From Amanita rubescens (lineage: Eukaryota > Basidiomycota > Agaricomycetes > Agaricales > Amanitaceae), in assembly GCA_015039365.1 (NCBI GenBank), contig WION01000397.1:1-48580 (forward strand): a stretch of 48,580 bases of DNA. The letters run 5' to 3'. The stretch's first letter is position 1. Every line of letters starts with the position of its first letter. Shown here one piece after another: positions 22,770 to 33,525 of this stretch. Made by a program: the position numbers and the translations under genes. The notes below the pieces were generated by a model. The model saw nothing but the letters and a program-made list of their open reading frames with translations, did not search any database and was not told where the DNA came from.

Positions 22770-23720
22770 TCATAGCACGTTCGCACTTCCTCTCCATTCA
22801 GATGCATCCACCCCTGGATACAGACCGTGATTTTTCGGTTTTATCGACGTACCACCGCATTCCGCACTGGATTAAATCAACGAGACCAGTTCCTCGGACT
22901 GTGTTGTTGCGTCTTCTGTGGGAATTATGGTAGTGGGATTGAGCATTGCTACGTTATCACGAACTTGTGAATCCGTTCCCAGGCCTGAATCAAAGCTGAA
23001 TCAATCGCACGTCTGGAAAAAAACAGATGAAGAAATCATATGAATCGAATCGGCCATGGTGGGCTTTACACATAACCATGGGGCCATCGCGCGGTTCATG
23101 ACGGGGTAGATCTTTGGCCTGCGTAGGGATCCAACCGCGGCCCTTGAGGCCCTCCCACTGTGTCCCACATTAGCCTCAGGGGCTCAAACGCCGTTTTGAC
23201 TTACAATATAAGGCTCTGAATCCGTGTTTATCAACTACTCCGGTCACGAGTATCTTCAGCCATTCCACAGTAAAGCTATCCCCCTTGACATATGCGCCCT
23301 ATTCATAATCCACGAGATGTGCGTCCGTGAATTCAACCTGTTGTTCCAACCGTCCCCGATGACATACCTTGGCAAGACTGGATCTTGTCGAAGGAAGCGT
23401 TCGACAACGCCTCAGATTCCTTCAGACGTGACCGCCCACTACCCAACCACATCCACGGACCTGCGCAAGCACAGCTGCCCGTTTCACCCTATGACGACGG
23501 CACAACGTACAGTAGCGCTGAACGCAGGCGTCGTCGTTGATATCCTCGCGGCGGCGCGTGTCATGCCGTCGTGGAAAGCCTGCCATGTTAAGCCATGAGC
23601 TGGACTGGCACGGCGGAAGAAAACGTCTAGAAATATGTCTCTTCTATTGGTGCACAAGACCCTGTAGACCCAAGAGGTAGCCGAAAATCTAATTCTCGAT
23701 GGGGTGGTTAGGGAAGTTCT
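22770..23720 (+). pseudogene. Second HNH-domain copy, internally inverted
   Basis: This is a duplicate of the HNH gene at 13669-14639, placed in the opposite orientation. Its start codon position reads ATA (CATCATAGC against CATCATGGC). About 22776-22960 follows exon 1 in the plus direction. Then about 22980-23223 matches the antisense strand of exon 2 and its introns, so this part is inverted inside the copy. From 23224 the plus-strand coding order resumes with GTGTTTATCAACTACTCCGG. The tail up to 23720 again matches, including the sequence beyond the stop. The loss of the start codon, the inversion and small indels exclude a functional protein. Confidence 0.75.
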
Positions 23721-23939
23721 AGTTTATGTGCCCATTGTAGACTCGCGACCTATTCGAACTGAAAAATAAATAACGAGCGGGCAATGTAGAAGAGGAATGG
23801 GACACATATAACAGAGGAGATATACGCAGTTGGGTAATACTCGGAAACAGAGGTGGCGGAAGACCAGAACGGAGAGAGGCGGAGGCGGGAGGGAAAGGGG
23901 AGAGGCAGAGCGAGGTAACGATGGACAGCACACGGCGAC

Positions 23940-24062
23940 CGCATGGTGGCGGCGCCACACGCTATAATCACCAACATGAACTCCACACGCACAATGAAGA
24001 CAAAGCACGCGTATATTACAATGTGTACTCTAAAAGCGACTATGCTCTACCATGCGCTACTA
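23940..24062. mobile_element. MITE-like element, second copy
   Basis: It shares CCACACGCTATA, TCACCAACAT and AACTCCACACG, the ATGAAGACAAAGC segment, and the ACCATGCGCTA end with the element inside intron 3 of transporter 2. It lies between the rearranged HNH copy and the 3' flank of transporter 3. It has no coding capacity, and target duplication is not obvious here. Confidence 0.55.
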
Positions 24063-24147
24063 GCGCCAACCCGGGTCTAAACAAGGATTAAAAAAAGGAA
24101 AAAACTTCAGTGTGCCGCTACAGCTCACATCAAGCATGTTGAGAAGA

Positions 24148-24296
24148 CTTTGCTATCTCGCGTACCCGATAGTGGCCTTGCACGCTGAAAGTGTATAATT
24201 TCCCTCTCCGCTACTGCAATGCAACTCTGAGCCCGATAAAGAAGTGGTAGACGTTGCGGGCAGAGAGGAATCGGATGATGAGGGCTGGGATTCGAA
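24148..24296 (+). repeat. 3' flank of transporter 3, shared with transporter 2
   Basis: Matches 15091-15255 in the same position relative to the transporter stop codon. The stretch 24248-24296 also resembles the coding tail of transporter 4, so it is former coding sequence left behind the earlier stop. Confidence 0.6.
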
Positions 24297-26487
24297 CTAT
24301 GGATAGTCCAACATTTTCTCCAGATCTCGAGACTGGGTTAAAGTCAACGAAGACTGTCTAGTAGGTTTCTGATCGTCAGGCTGAGGTTCTGGAGCATCAT
24401 CTTTCATTCCGACGATGCCGACACGTCTGAAGAAAATAATGGCAAGTATTGTTGCTAAGAAAAAGAGATAAATAACGTGTTACATAAACAAACGAAATAC
24501 TGCGTACCGATCATTGCGAAACAAAAGTTTACCCACTGCGCTGCTTGAAAAGCTTTCAATTGGGCGGATCTGGGTGGATTCGCGACACCCTGCTTGCGGG
24601 ACTGCTGTGCGAGAACGCGATTAAACACAATGTTGGTCACGGTTATGACGATGGTGGTCCCGATCTAGTAACCTCGTCAGTGAACAAGCAGAGTATGTAC
24701 ATGGATTATGGCATCTACCTGAGTCATTGTCTGGAACAAACCACATGCTAAACCTTGTTCGTCTTCTTTTACTATATTAGCGACGTAGAGGGATCCAGAA
24801 GCGAAAACGAAGTCGGCGCCAAAAATTGAGCAGATAGCTGCAGGCAAGCCGAATGCCCAATATGGAGCGCTTGGTATGATAACTGCGAAGAGAATGGGTG
24901 CGCAACCGGTGATAAATGTACTGATTGCTGAGGAGCGGGTTAGCAGTCATAAGACATGCATTTTAGAGGAATAGTCACCAAGAAGCCAGACAATGGGGAC
25001 ACGATGTATAATGAAGGCTATGGCCACATTGAGCGAGATACTTGTTATAAACATGGGTATGAAACGAATCATGGTGGAGATTGGTTTGAGATCGATGTAA
25101 GTCTCGTAGTAGAGCTATCATAGAAAATGAGTTAGAGATTATGTGGAAAAGTGAAGCGCTCCAATTCATACCGTTGCCCAAATGTTCCATCCTACGAAAC
25201 CACACCACGTCATGAGAGCGATGACCATGATCACAGAGAAGCGTCCATTTCCACGAGTCCACAAGGACAAGTTCATAAGGGGAGGTGGAGTCCACTTGGA
25301 GTATTGCGCATTGGGGTCATGCTTAATACGTTCGAGATACCGCTGCCACAGTAAGAAAAGACCGACGAAAGCGCATCCGAGAACCAGACATGCAATAATA
25401 TCTCGTGTGATGTCAGACAAACGAAATTAGGTTATGTCGTGGTGGATAACTCACAGGATGTGGCCCATTTATTGGGCGCAATCTCGCCTTCCCCCAGTAC
25501 AAAAATGATTAAAACGAGGCCAACTGTAATCAGGGCGCCGCCGAGCCAATCCACTCGTTTATCCTTTTCCGTTGATGGTTCATCCTTATCAACAACAAAC
25601 AAGCCAATTAAGAGATAAAGACCGGTCAACCCTGTGGAGAAAAAGAAGCTCGAACGCCATGTGTGCCTGAAAGTAAGTATATATCAGTGAGACTAATAAA
25701 AACGAGGGGCTAACAATCTACTCACTTGGTCAGTTGTGTCAAGAGAGCGCTGAAGAATACGCCGGCGAAGACTCCTACAGGTGCGCCTGTTGCAACGATC
25801 GCGAATGCTATCGAGCGCAGCCTTCCAGTGCTGATTGGGAATGCGTTGGCAAGAATACCGAGCTGGAAGCCATATGAGTTTGCTGACGACAGAAAGACGT
25901 TCTATCTATTCACCGTTGCGGGTATCGTAGCAGCTGCCCCTGCGCCTTGGAATCCTCGCAATACAGATATCGTCAACCCATCTAAGAAAGGACCTTAGTA
26001 AAGCAAACAGACAATGAGCAACACGATGGCTTACCTTTCGCAAAGCCACAACCAAGAGAGAATGCTAAAAGCCATATCGATCCTGCGAAGAATACCAACC
26101 TTCTTCCATAGAGATCCGCCAGACGACCGCAGAGAACAAGGAGACATGCGGAACCTAGAGGATATCCTGACACCTGATTTACATTTTTCTAGCGTTAACT
26201 ATATGTAACAAAACAATAATAATTTGATCGTACCACCCATTGTTGTCTTGTCGGTGGGATGTCGAGTTCATTGCCAATTACGGGTATCACTGTCCCGACA
26301 GCTGAGATATTTGATGTCTGCCATGCGCGTCGTTAGATTCATCAAAAATAAGCTCTGTTAAACTTACATGGACAATCATAACCAGCGTGCATGCGATAAT
26401 CAGTGCCACGGACTTGAGCAAGCCCGGTGCCTTTTCCTTGCGTTCGCTCATCGCTAGGTGAGCGTCGGGAATTGAGTCCATTGTCAT
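24297..26487 (-). CDS. DHA2-type MFS drug:H+ antiporter, paralogue 3
   Basis: There are eleven exons: 26487-26368, 26317-26234, 26173-26035, 25981-25914, 25862-25726, 25666-25455, 25401-25172, 25114-24979, 24927-24719, 24664-24508 and 24454-24297, giving 549 aa without internal stops. Exon 10 is 18 nt shorter than in the other copies because two 9-nt pieces are missing around the loop reading QGVANPPRSAQL; the frame is kept. The MFS motif reads GRLADLYGRR. Some positions well conserved in the other copies are changed (DGLTISVLRG for DELTLDILRG, HTWRSS for QTWRST), hinting at relaxed or altered selection. It shares its 3' flank with copy 2, its closest relative here. Likely a membrane exporter, substrate unknown. 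Confidence 0.87.
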
Positions 26488-26523
26488 TGGTCGTTCGGAA
26501 CGTCAGGAGTCGGCGGAACTTGA

Positions 26524-26561
26524 AGATATCAATCTGCATTGTAGGACTCCAATGGCCATTA
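26524..26561 (-). promoter_or_regulatory. Conserved upstream block with TATA-like element, transporter 3
   Basis: Minus-strand TAATGGCCATTGGAGTCC followed by an AATGCAGATTGATATC-like segment matches the blocks of copies 1 and 2. A TTTATATAAT element lies directly next to it (26557-26567). Confidence 0.45.
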
Positions 26562-27534
26562 TATAAATGCAAAATGCACTGCTGCCTTGATGGGATGTAC
26601 GTCGACTGCATAAGCCATGAACGTTTGAACAGGGAATGACAGTTTGTCATTATTACCAATGTAAGCGTGACTCTGTGAGAGAACCTTAATGTCATAACGC
26701 TGAATTAAGCTTTAAGCTTCCCACACGTCTCCTAGTAGTCGTGAGTATATTATTCTATTTTCGATAATAGTTTGATCACACACGTGGCCCTAACCATGCG
26801 AACATCCACATTTGGATTTATTCTTCCACGTAGTTCACTTACAGCCAGACGTTAAGTATTCAAGGCTTGGGATCAGAAAGACGAATAAGGGAAACCGCTA
26901 TCTCCCGCTACTACACGAAACTTCCGACACAACCCGATGATATCGTGCGATTGCCACGCTGTAAGCGGGGGGGATTACAAAGGCCCAAGCGGAGAATCCT
27001 TGCCACGTTAGGGGCCAGTACCTGCACTCTTACATGGGACAAAAGCGGCCTATTATATCCTCGGGGTTAGGCTAACCTTGGTACAGAGATGAAGCTAGAC
27101 CAAGTCATCCTGTATGGTAAGTACCACGTAGGCCACAGTGTGACCAATGCTTTCTCTCCGATGCAAAACGTCGTTACGTCTCAGATTCTCAAGACCCAAG
27201 CTGTATAGGACGCCAAATGATATATGTGTTACGATGAGAATATGTTTGGGGCGCGTAACGTACTTGTATAGTTGACCGAGCGGATCCCGGTTGTTCCTTG
27301 ACATATTGGGGTGGGTATACTTACGGGTCAGTGGATCCGGTTATTCTGAACCACACGGGGTACTATATACTTGGTAGTTAACGCTGTTATCGCGATGAAT
27401 CAGGTAAACTAGTCCATTTGATTATTATACGCAAGTATAAATACAAGATGCATATACGATTCTACGTGAATATTGAATGTGCAATTATAATATGTATAAT
27501 GGGTTCTCCAAATCTCAATGCCAAGTGCTAATGA
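26562..27534. other. Intergenic region between transporters 3 and 4
   Basis: AT-rich stretches and a few short open frames are present, none with a recognisable domain. Its left part should hold the promoter of transporter 3 and its right part the 3' UTR of transporter 4. I see no gene. Confidence 0.35.
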
Positions 27535-29895
27535 TTACAGTGGTTTGCTAGGCATTGTAGGGCTAGCAACCATTATCCTGTGGAAACCTGTTCCTAACCT
27601 TTCCGTAGATATTGCGGGTGATCCTGTTGGAGTAGAGTCTGATGATGGGTACTCGGATGGTGGAGAGTTCATCATTTTCTCCAAATCTTTTGCCTGGGCT
27701 AAAGTCAATGACGACCTGGTAGGTTTGTCATCGTCGTGCTGAGTTGCAGGTCCTGGAGCGCCGTGGGCACCACCTTTCACTCCGATGATACCGACACGTC
27801 TGAAGAAGAAGATGACAAGTATCGTTGCTAAGGAAAGAGAAATGAATAGTGCATCGCATTGAAATGGGAAAAACTGCGTACCGATCATTGCGAAACAAAA
27901 GGCTCCCCATTGTGCTGCTTGATAGGCTTTCAATTGGGCGGATCTGGGTGCGTTGTCCTGATTCGCGTCAACGATGACACCTAGCTTACGAGAATCCTGC
28001 GAGAGGACGCGATTATATATAATAGTAGTCACGATCACTCCGAGTGCGGTTCCGGCCTAGTCATGAGTGGAGCTACGTCAGCGAACGAATCGGCGGAGCG
28101 AACGAATAACGTTACCTGGGTCATTGTTTGGAACATGCCACCGGCTAAACTTTGTTCATCTTCTTTTGCTATCTTGGAAACGTAGAGGGTTCCCGCAGCG
28201 AAAACGAAGTCGGCGCCAAACACTGCACAGATAGAACTGGGGAAGCCAAATGCCCAATATGGGGAGCTTGGGATGATAACTGCGAAGAAAATGGGTGCGC
28301 AACCTGTGACAAATGTGCCAATTCCTGAGGGGCGAGTAAGAAGGCATTGACTCGTAATTTAAACGAATATTTACCAAGCAGCCAGACAACGGGGACACGG
28401 TGTATAGTGAGGACCACGATCATGTTGAGCAAGACACCTGTTATGAACATGGGAATGAAACGAAGCATGGTGGGGATTGGTTTGAGATTTAAGTAATTCT
28501 GATAGTAGAGCTATCGTGGAAAATGGTTAGAGGTTACGTTGAAAAAAAAAGCATTCGAATTCATACCGTCGTCCAAAGGTTCCATCCCAAGAAAGTACAC
28601 CATGTTAGGAGAGCGATGATCATGATCACAGAGAAACGTCCATTTCCACGGGTCCACAAGGACAGTTTCATGAGAGGAGGTGGGGTCCACTTGGAGTATT
28701 GGGCATTTGGATTATCCAGCATACGTTCGAGATACCATTGCCACAGTATGAAGAGACCGATAAAGGCGCAGCCGAGAATGAGACACGCGATGATATCTTG
28801 TGTAATGTCAGACGATGGAAATCAAACCCTTGTAGCACAACTCACATGATGTGGCCCATTTATTGGGTGCAATTTCGCCGTCACTCAGTACAAAAATGAT
28901 CAGAACGAGACCAGCTGTGACCAAGGCACCGCCGAGCCAGTCCACTCGTTTATCCTTTTCCATTGATGGTTCGTCCTTGTCAATAACCAAGAAGCCAATC
29001 AACAGATAGAAACCAGTCAACCCCGTGGAGAGATAGAAAGTCGAGCGCCACGTTTGTCTGAAAGTGCAAGTTAGTCAGTCTGATAAAATGAACCCGAAAT
29101 TTATTTTACTTTGTCAGTTGTGTCAAGACGGCGCCGATGCATGTGCCCATGAAGGCTCCTACAGGTGCGCCTGCTGCAAAAGTCGCGAATGCTATTGAGC
29201 GCATCCTTCCACTACTGATTGGGAATGCGTTAGCAAGAATACCCAGCTAGAAGCCATGTGAGTTTATTTTGACGAGAGGAAGATGCTCTTTATTCACCGA
29301 TGCGGGTATCGTAGCAGCCGCTCCTGCGCCTTGGAATCCTCGCAAAATATCTAGCGTCAACTCATCTGTGGGAAGGAGAGAAGTTAGAAATGCAAAAGGT
29401 AGACCAAGATAGCGATTGCTTACCTTTTGCGAAGCCACAGGCGAGAGAAAATGCAAAAAGCCATATTGACCCAGCGAAGAATACCAATTTTCTTCCATAG
29501 AGATCCGCCAGACGACCGCACAGAACAAGAAGACATGCGGAACTGAGCGCATATGCTGATACCTAATTTCCCATCAAACACGCAACGGGGAGATCATGTT
29601 TTGAACATACCAGCCATTGTAGTCTTGGTGGGCTAATGTTAAGTTCACGACCAATTGTAGGCAATGCTATAGAGACCGATGTGGTATTCGACGTCTGTCA
29701 TGCGTCGTCAGAACTATCAAGGACAATCACTTCTGGCAGACATACGTTTACGATCATAGCCAGCGAACATGATATAATCAATGCCACTGACTTGAACATG
29801 CTTGGCGCCTTTCCCTTGCGTTTGCTCATTGCCAGTTGTTGGTCTAGGATTGGGTCCATTGGTGGTTCAATGCCTGGCATCATCATCGGTACCAT
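27535..29895 (-). CDS. DHA2-type MFS drug:H+ antiporter, paralogue 4 (full-length tail)
   Basis: There are eleven exons: 29895-29746, 29694-29611, 29562-29424, 29365-29298, 29246-29110, 29057-28846, 28796-28567, 28510-28375, 28324-28116, 28056-27882 and 27827-27535, giving 610 aa. Phases agree at every junction. It has the motif GRLADLYGRK, then LRGFQGAGAAATIPA, about 14 hydrophobic segments, and a C-terminal cytosolic tail of about 90 residues with LTLAQAKDLEKMMNS followed by a Ser/Pro/Asp-rich stretch. The other three copies stop before or within this tail, so copy 4 probably keeps the ancestral length. The start at 29895 was chosen for its position; ATGs a few codons later are possible. 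Likely a proton-driven exporter, substrate unknown. It is divergent from the helicase gene. Confidence 0.9.
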
Positions 29896-30243
29896 GGTTG
29901 TGGAATGATATAGGCACAGGTGGCGATGCGCGGAAAAACAGCGCAACCTGTAACATGCAATCGGCGAGGGGCCATTAAGTGGAAAACCTGCTTCCGGTTG
30001 GATGGCATAAACCGAGTAACGTTGACAAAGGCATGAAACCTGGAAGTTGGACAGCCGAGGATTACCAATGACGAGGATTCTTTGATAGGAGTAGAACAAT
30101 TTAGACTCGACGGAACATCTCCCAGCCGATCCCGAGGGGTCTGCACACTAAACACCTAGGTCCGTTATGGAGTACGGCCTTGAGTACCCAAAGTTGTAAT
30201 TCCGCGACGTCGGTTCGGAGTCAAGCACCGGCCCGGGCGGATT
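29896..30243. other. Divergent promoter region between transporter 4 and the helicase
   Basis: It contains a GGCCATTAAGTG segment resembling part of the upstream block of copies 2 and 3, but the rest of the block is poorly preserved. No gene was recognised. Confidence 0.35.
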
Positions 30244-30746
30244 AACCCTTCATTTCTCCGCGCCGTTCTCACGTTCAAGCTTTACTCCTCGCCAGCTGTC
30301 GAGTCGCCACACTGGCTCACAGACGCTTTAACCACCTCCTTGCCTCCGTTTCTGTAGCATCCGATAATGTCGTAATCTCTAGACCTCGAAAACAATTCGC
30401 CATTCCCATCAAGTCCGCACTATATCATACCTCACTCCACCCTAATCTCAGTATCCTAAATTTCTGTCGCGCGACAGCTAATAAGTGTACGCGCGCTCTG
30501 TCGGGCCGAGCACCCGCAAGTACTCTTACGCCTCGCCGGGCGCGTGGCACGTCTTTTCTATCCGCTGCGGAGCGTGGATGGCTTCAAGTCGACGACACTG
30601 GGGAAAACAACTCGGAAGTTTACACGAACAATGAACAAGACAGATTCGATTGGCGCTTGAGAGCCCCATCTCGCTCCAGAAAACCGCCAGATAGGCCTAC
30701 TCGAGGTTTTATTAAGCGAAATCAGCCGCCAAATGTCGATGTGCAG
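30244..30746 (+). other. ATG-less open leader of the helicase gene
   Basis: In the frame of the helicase there is a TAA at about 30241-30243 and then no stop for 168 codons, yet no ATG until 30747. The encoded leader is rich in Arg, Ser, Ala and Leu and poor in acidic residues over its first 100 residues, as in a mitochondrial presequence, and becomes more acidic close to the ATG. A CTG with A at -3 and G at +4 lies in frame at 30312. The leader could be translated from a near-cognate codon or joined to an unseen upstream exon. Confidence 0.5.
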
Positions 30747-33525
30747 ATGGATGAACCATTTTATGAGGCAATTACAGCATACAAAGACAGGTACAGTTTG
30801 TTTCCTACTCATCTTTACTTTCCGCCGACGTAACTAGGTTCAATCCCCTGTTGACCTTCGAGCAAACTGAAGCAGAGGCAACTTTGAAAGACCGACTATC
30901 AGGCTGGCCCCTCGACCGTCTTAGAGAAGAAGGTTATTGTCTCACTGGTGTTTCAGCGTTCTGGCTTCAAGCTACCCAGTTTGGTCGTCCAGTCGCGTCA
31001 TTTATCCTCGGTCCTGGCGTTGTCCTCCCCGACCATCGCTTCGAGTATGAATTCATTTATGCTCCAAGCCCCTTTGCTGATTACCAATGTTTACAGTACC
31101 GGTACCCAAGTGCTTGTTTCACGCATAGATCCACTGCAAGAGACACCAATTCATGGCTCTGTCGTGGCTAACAACGGCACTTCAGTCAATGTTTCCTTCA
31201 CAGAACGGTATGAAATCGACGAAGGCGTTTGGCGCCTCGATGTTGGTATTTCCAACCTTATCTATGATCGTATGCGTGTTGCCCTGGCTCGACTCAACCA
31301 CGATGTCCGTCTGCAAGAGCCAAATTTTGTTCCCAATGACCAAGAGACAATTTTACACGGAACCCATCTGCGGGACGTCCTTCTGAGATCGTTTTCGCCC
31401 GAGCATGCACATCTTCCCCAGATGCTGCAAGCACCAGACGATGTTGATTACCCGTCACATCAGAAACTGGATCACGGAAGCACCGTTGGCAAGGGAAAAG
31501 GCGGATATGAACACATGGGTGCATTCAGGGACGACATGCGAATCCAAAGCTGGGCGAGGAGATATGCGGAGATCGATCCCGTGATGGTTGAGGGTGATCC
31601 AGATCTAAGCGGATTGAACAGAACGCAGATCAGGGCGCTTGCTACGATGATTGGGCAGAGAATCAGTCTGATACAAGGGGCAAGTCGTTACCTCTTCTGT
31701 TGCGAGAGTCGCCAGCTCACGTCATTGGTTGTCAGCCTCCGGGGACAGGGAAGACGAGAACTATTATCGAGGCTGTCAAGCTTTTGAAGGTACGTGTATT
31801 TCCTATCTTAGCACCCGCTGCTCAGTTGTAGAACATCAGGTTCACTTCGAAGTCCCTCATCCCGTTCTTGTTTGCACGTACACCAACGTCGCTGTCGATA
31901 ATTTAGTTGAAGGCCTTGTTGCTACTGGCGTGAAACCGTTACGCGTCGGTTTTGGCGAGAAAGTCAGATCTTCTTTGCTGAAACACACGCTAGATTACCA
32001 GATTGAGATGCATCCCTTGCAAAAGGTGTTGGCACCAATTGTAAAAGAAGAGAAAAAACTTGAGGGGCGCATACGTGATATGGCTTCTGCCGTTTCAAGT
32101 GCCCGGGCAAGCGCAACTTCTGATGCAAAGGCGCAAAAACAATATGAAAAGTTGCAGATAAAGCATGCATCACTAGAACGGCAAATATTCGCGGTCCGAA
32201 GGAGGATGTATGGCATTGAACAGGACATGTTGCAAAGCATCGTGAAAAAGGCCGATGTGGTACGCAGAATGTTCTTTATCCGTTGTTGTCCTGATAATGT
32301 TTAAAGATATGCACTACATGTGTCTCGTCTGCATCCGCTGCCCTTAACGTCGTGGACTTCCCGGTTGTGTTTCTGGACGAGGCATCCATGTCTACGGAGC
32401 CTGCGTCCTTGGTTCCACTGATGAAAGGCGTATGTCACAATTCTGATATGCTGTGATCTTGTCCTAATACCTGCCAGTCGCGTCATGTTTCGCTTATCGG
32501 TGACCATAAACAACTGCCGCCAGTTATTCAAAGTCGAGAGGCAGTAAAAGGGGGCTTAGGTATGAGCCTGTTCGAGCGGCTGACAGAGGAGAGTGGTGCG
32601 TGTGTTATCACGTTTAAAACAAGACAAAAGCTAACGCTAATGCTAAGTTGTCCCTTCGTTGATGCTCGATATTCAGTATCGCATGCATCCGGGGATCTCG
32701 CGCTTTCCGGCAACCGAGTTCTACAATTTGTCACTGATCGACGGGACAATTGATGCTTTTGGAAATGTCCATCCGCATCTCTATCCGCCCAACTCCCAAC
32801 ATTTACGGGAAAATGGAACAGGACATCGACCGCCTGTCATTTTTTTGGACCATGCCGGTATCGAGTCTTTCAAGGACAGAAGTCGAGTCAATTACAACGA
32901 GGCGCATATAGTCGTCAGCATAGTGGAAGACCTCTTACTAAACAACCCGGTGCGTTGACATGGCTTCAGAAAAACGATGCATCTCCTGATTTGCTACCCG
33001 CAGGGGTTGCAAGGAAATGGCATTGGCATAATTGCCCCATATGTTGCGCAAGTTTCTCTGTTAACAAGGCTGCTAAAGCGGGATGCAAAGCATCAAAAAC
33101 GGATCATCGAAGTTTTGGGAGACTATCGAGCCATGCAACTCGCCAACATTGAAATAAAGACGGTAGACGGTTTTGAAGGACGAGAGAAAGAAGTCATCAT
33201 ATTCTCGACTGTACGGAACAATACGGGTGGACACATTGGATTCCTTGCCGACAGACGACGGCTGAATGTCGGATTGACAAGAGCAAAAAGAGGGTTATTT
33301 GTCGTCGGCAGCATTACCACGCTAAGGGCGGGGAGGAGAAGGGCCGCCGTTACGCAACTAGACGGCAGTGAAGTCGTTGCGAAGAGCGGAAAGGGGGCTG
33401 AGTCATGGAGACGATATGCAGACTTTTTGACTGCTCAGGGTCTGGTGATTAGGCTTTCTGGGGATGCTCTCAACCGAGCACTTTACGGGAACTTGCAAGC
33501 GGCTCGAACAATTGCAACAACATGA
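30747..33525 (+). CDS. UPF1/IGHMBP2-like superfamily 1 helicase
   Basis: There are nine exons: 30747-30790, 30838-31044, 31097-31679, 31736-31789, 31840-32259, 32307-32429, 32478-32595, 32648-32949 and 33004-33525, giving 790 aa from the first ATG. All SF1 motifs are present: Walker A GPPGTGKT (split by an intron), Ia/Ib TYTNVAVDNL, Walker B DEAS, motif III GDHKQLPP, QYRMHPG, motif V TVDGFEGREK and motif VI NVGLTRAKRGL. The intron within the Walker A region uses a GC donor (31680-31735, GCAAGT..GTCAG). The order and the long insert after Ib, with a coiled-coil-like KEEKKLEGR segment, fit the UPF1-like group near yeast HCS1/IGHMBP2, which unwind RNA or DNA 5'-3' using ATP. An upstream leader may target a form to mitochondria. 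Confidence 0.9.

Noticed and set aside
23719..24008. Three overlapping minus-strand open frames of 79-94 codons
   Set aside because: They overlap in different frames over pyrimidine-rich sequence and a MITE-like element; none has a recognisable motif.
24280..24300. B-box-like GTTCGAATCCC on the minus strand
   Set aside because: It overlaps the end of transporter 3 and its 3' flank and has no tRNA stems around it.
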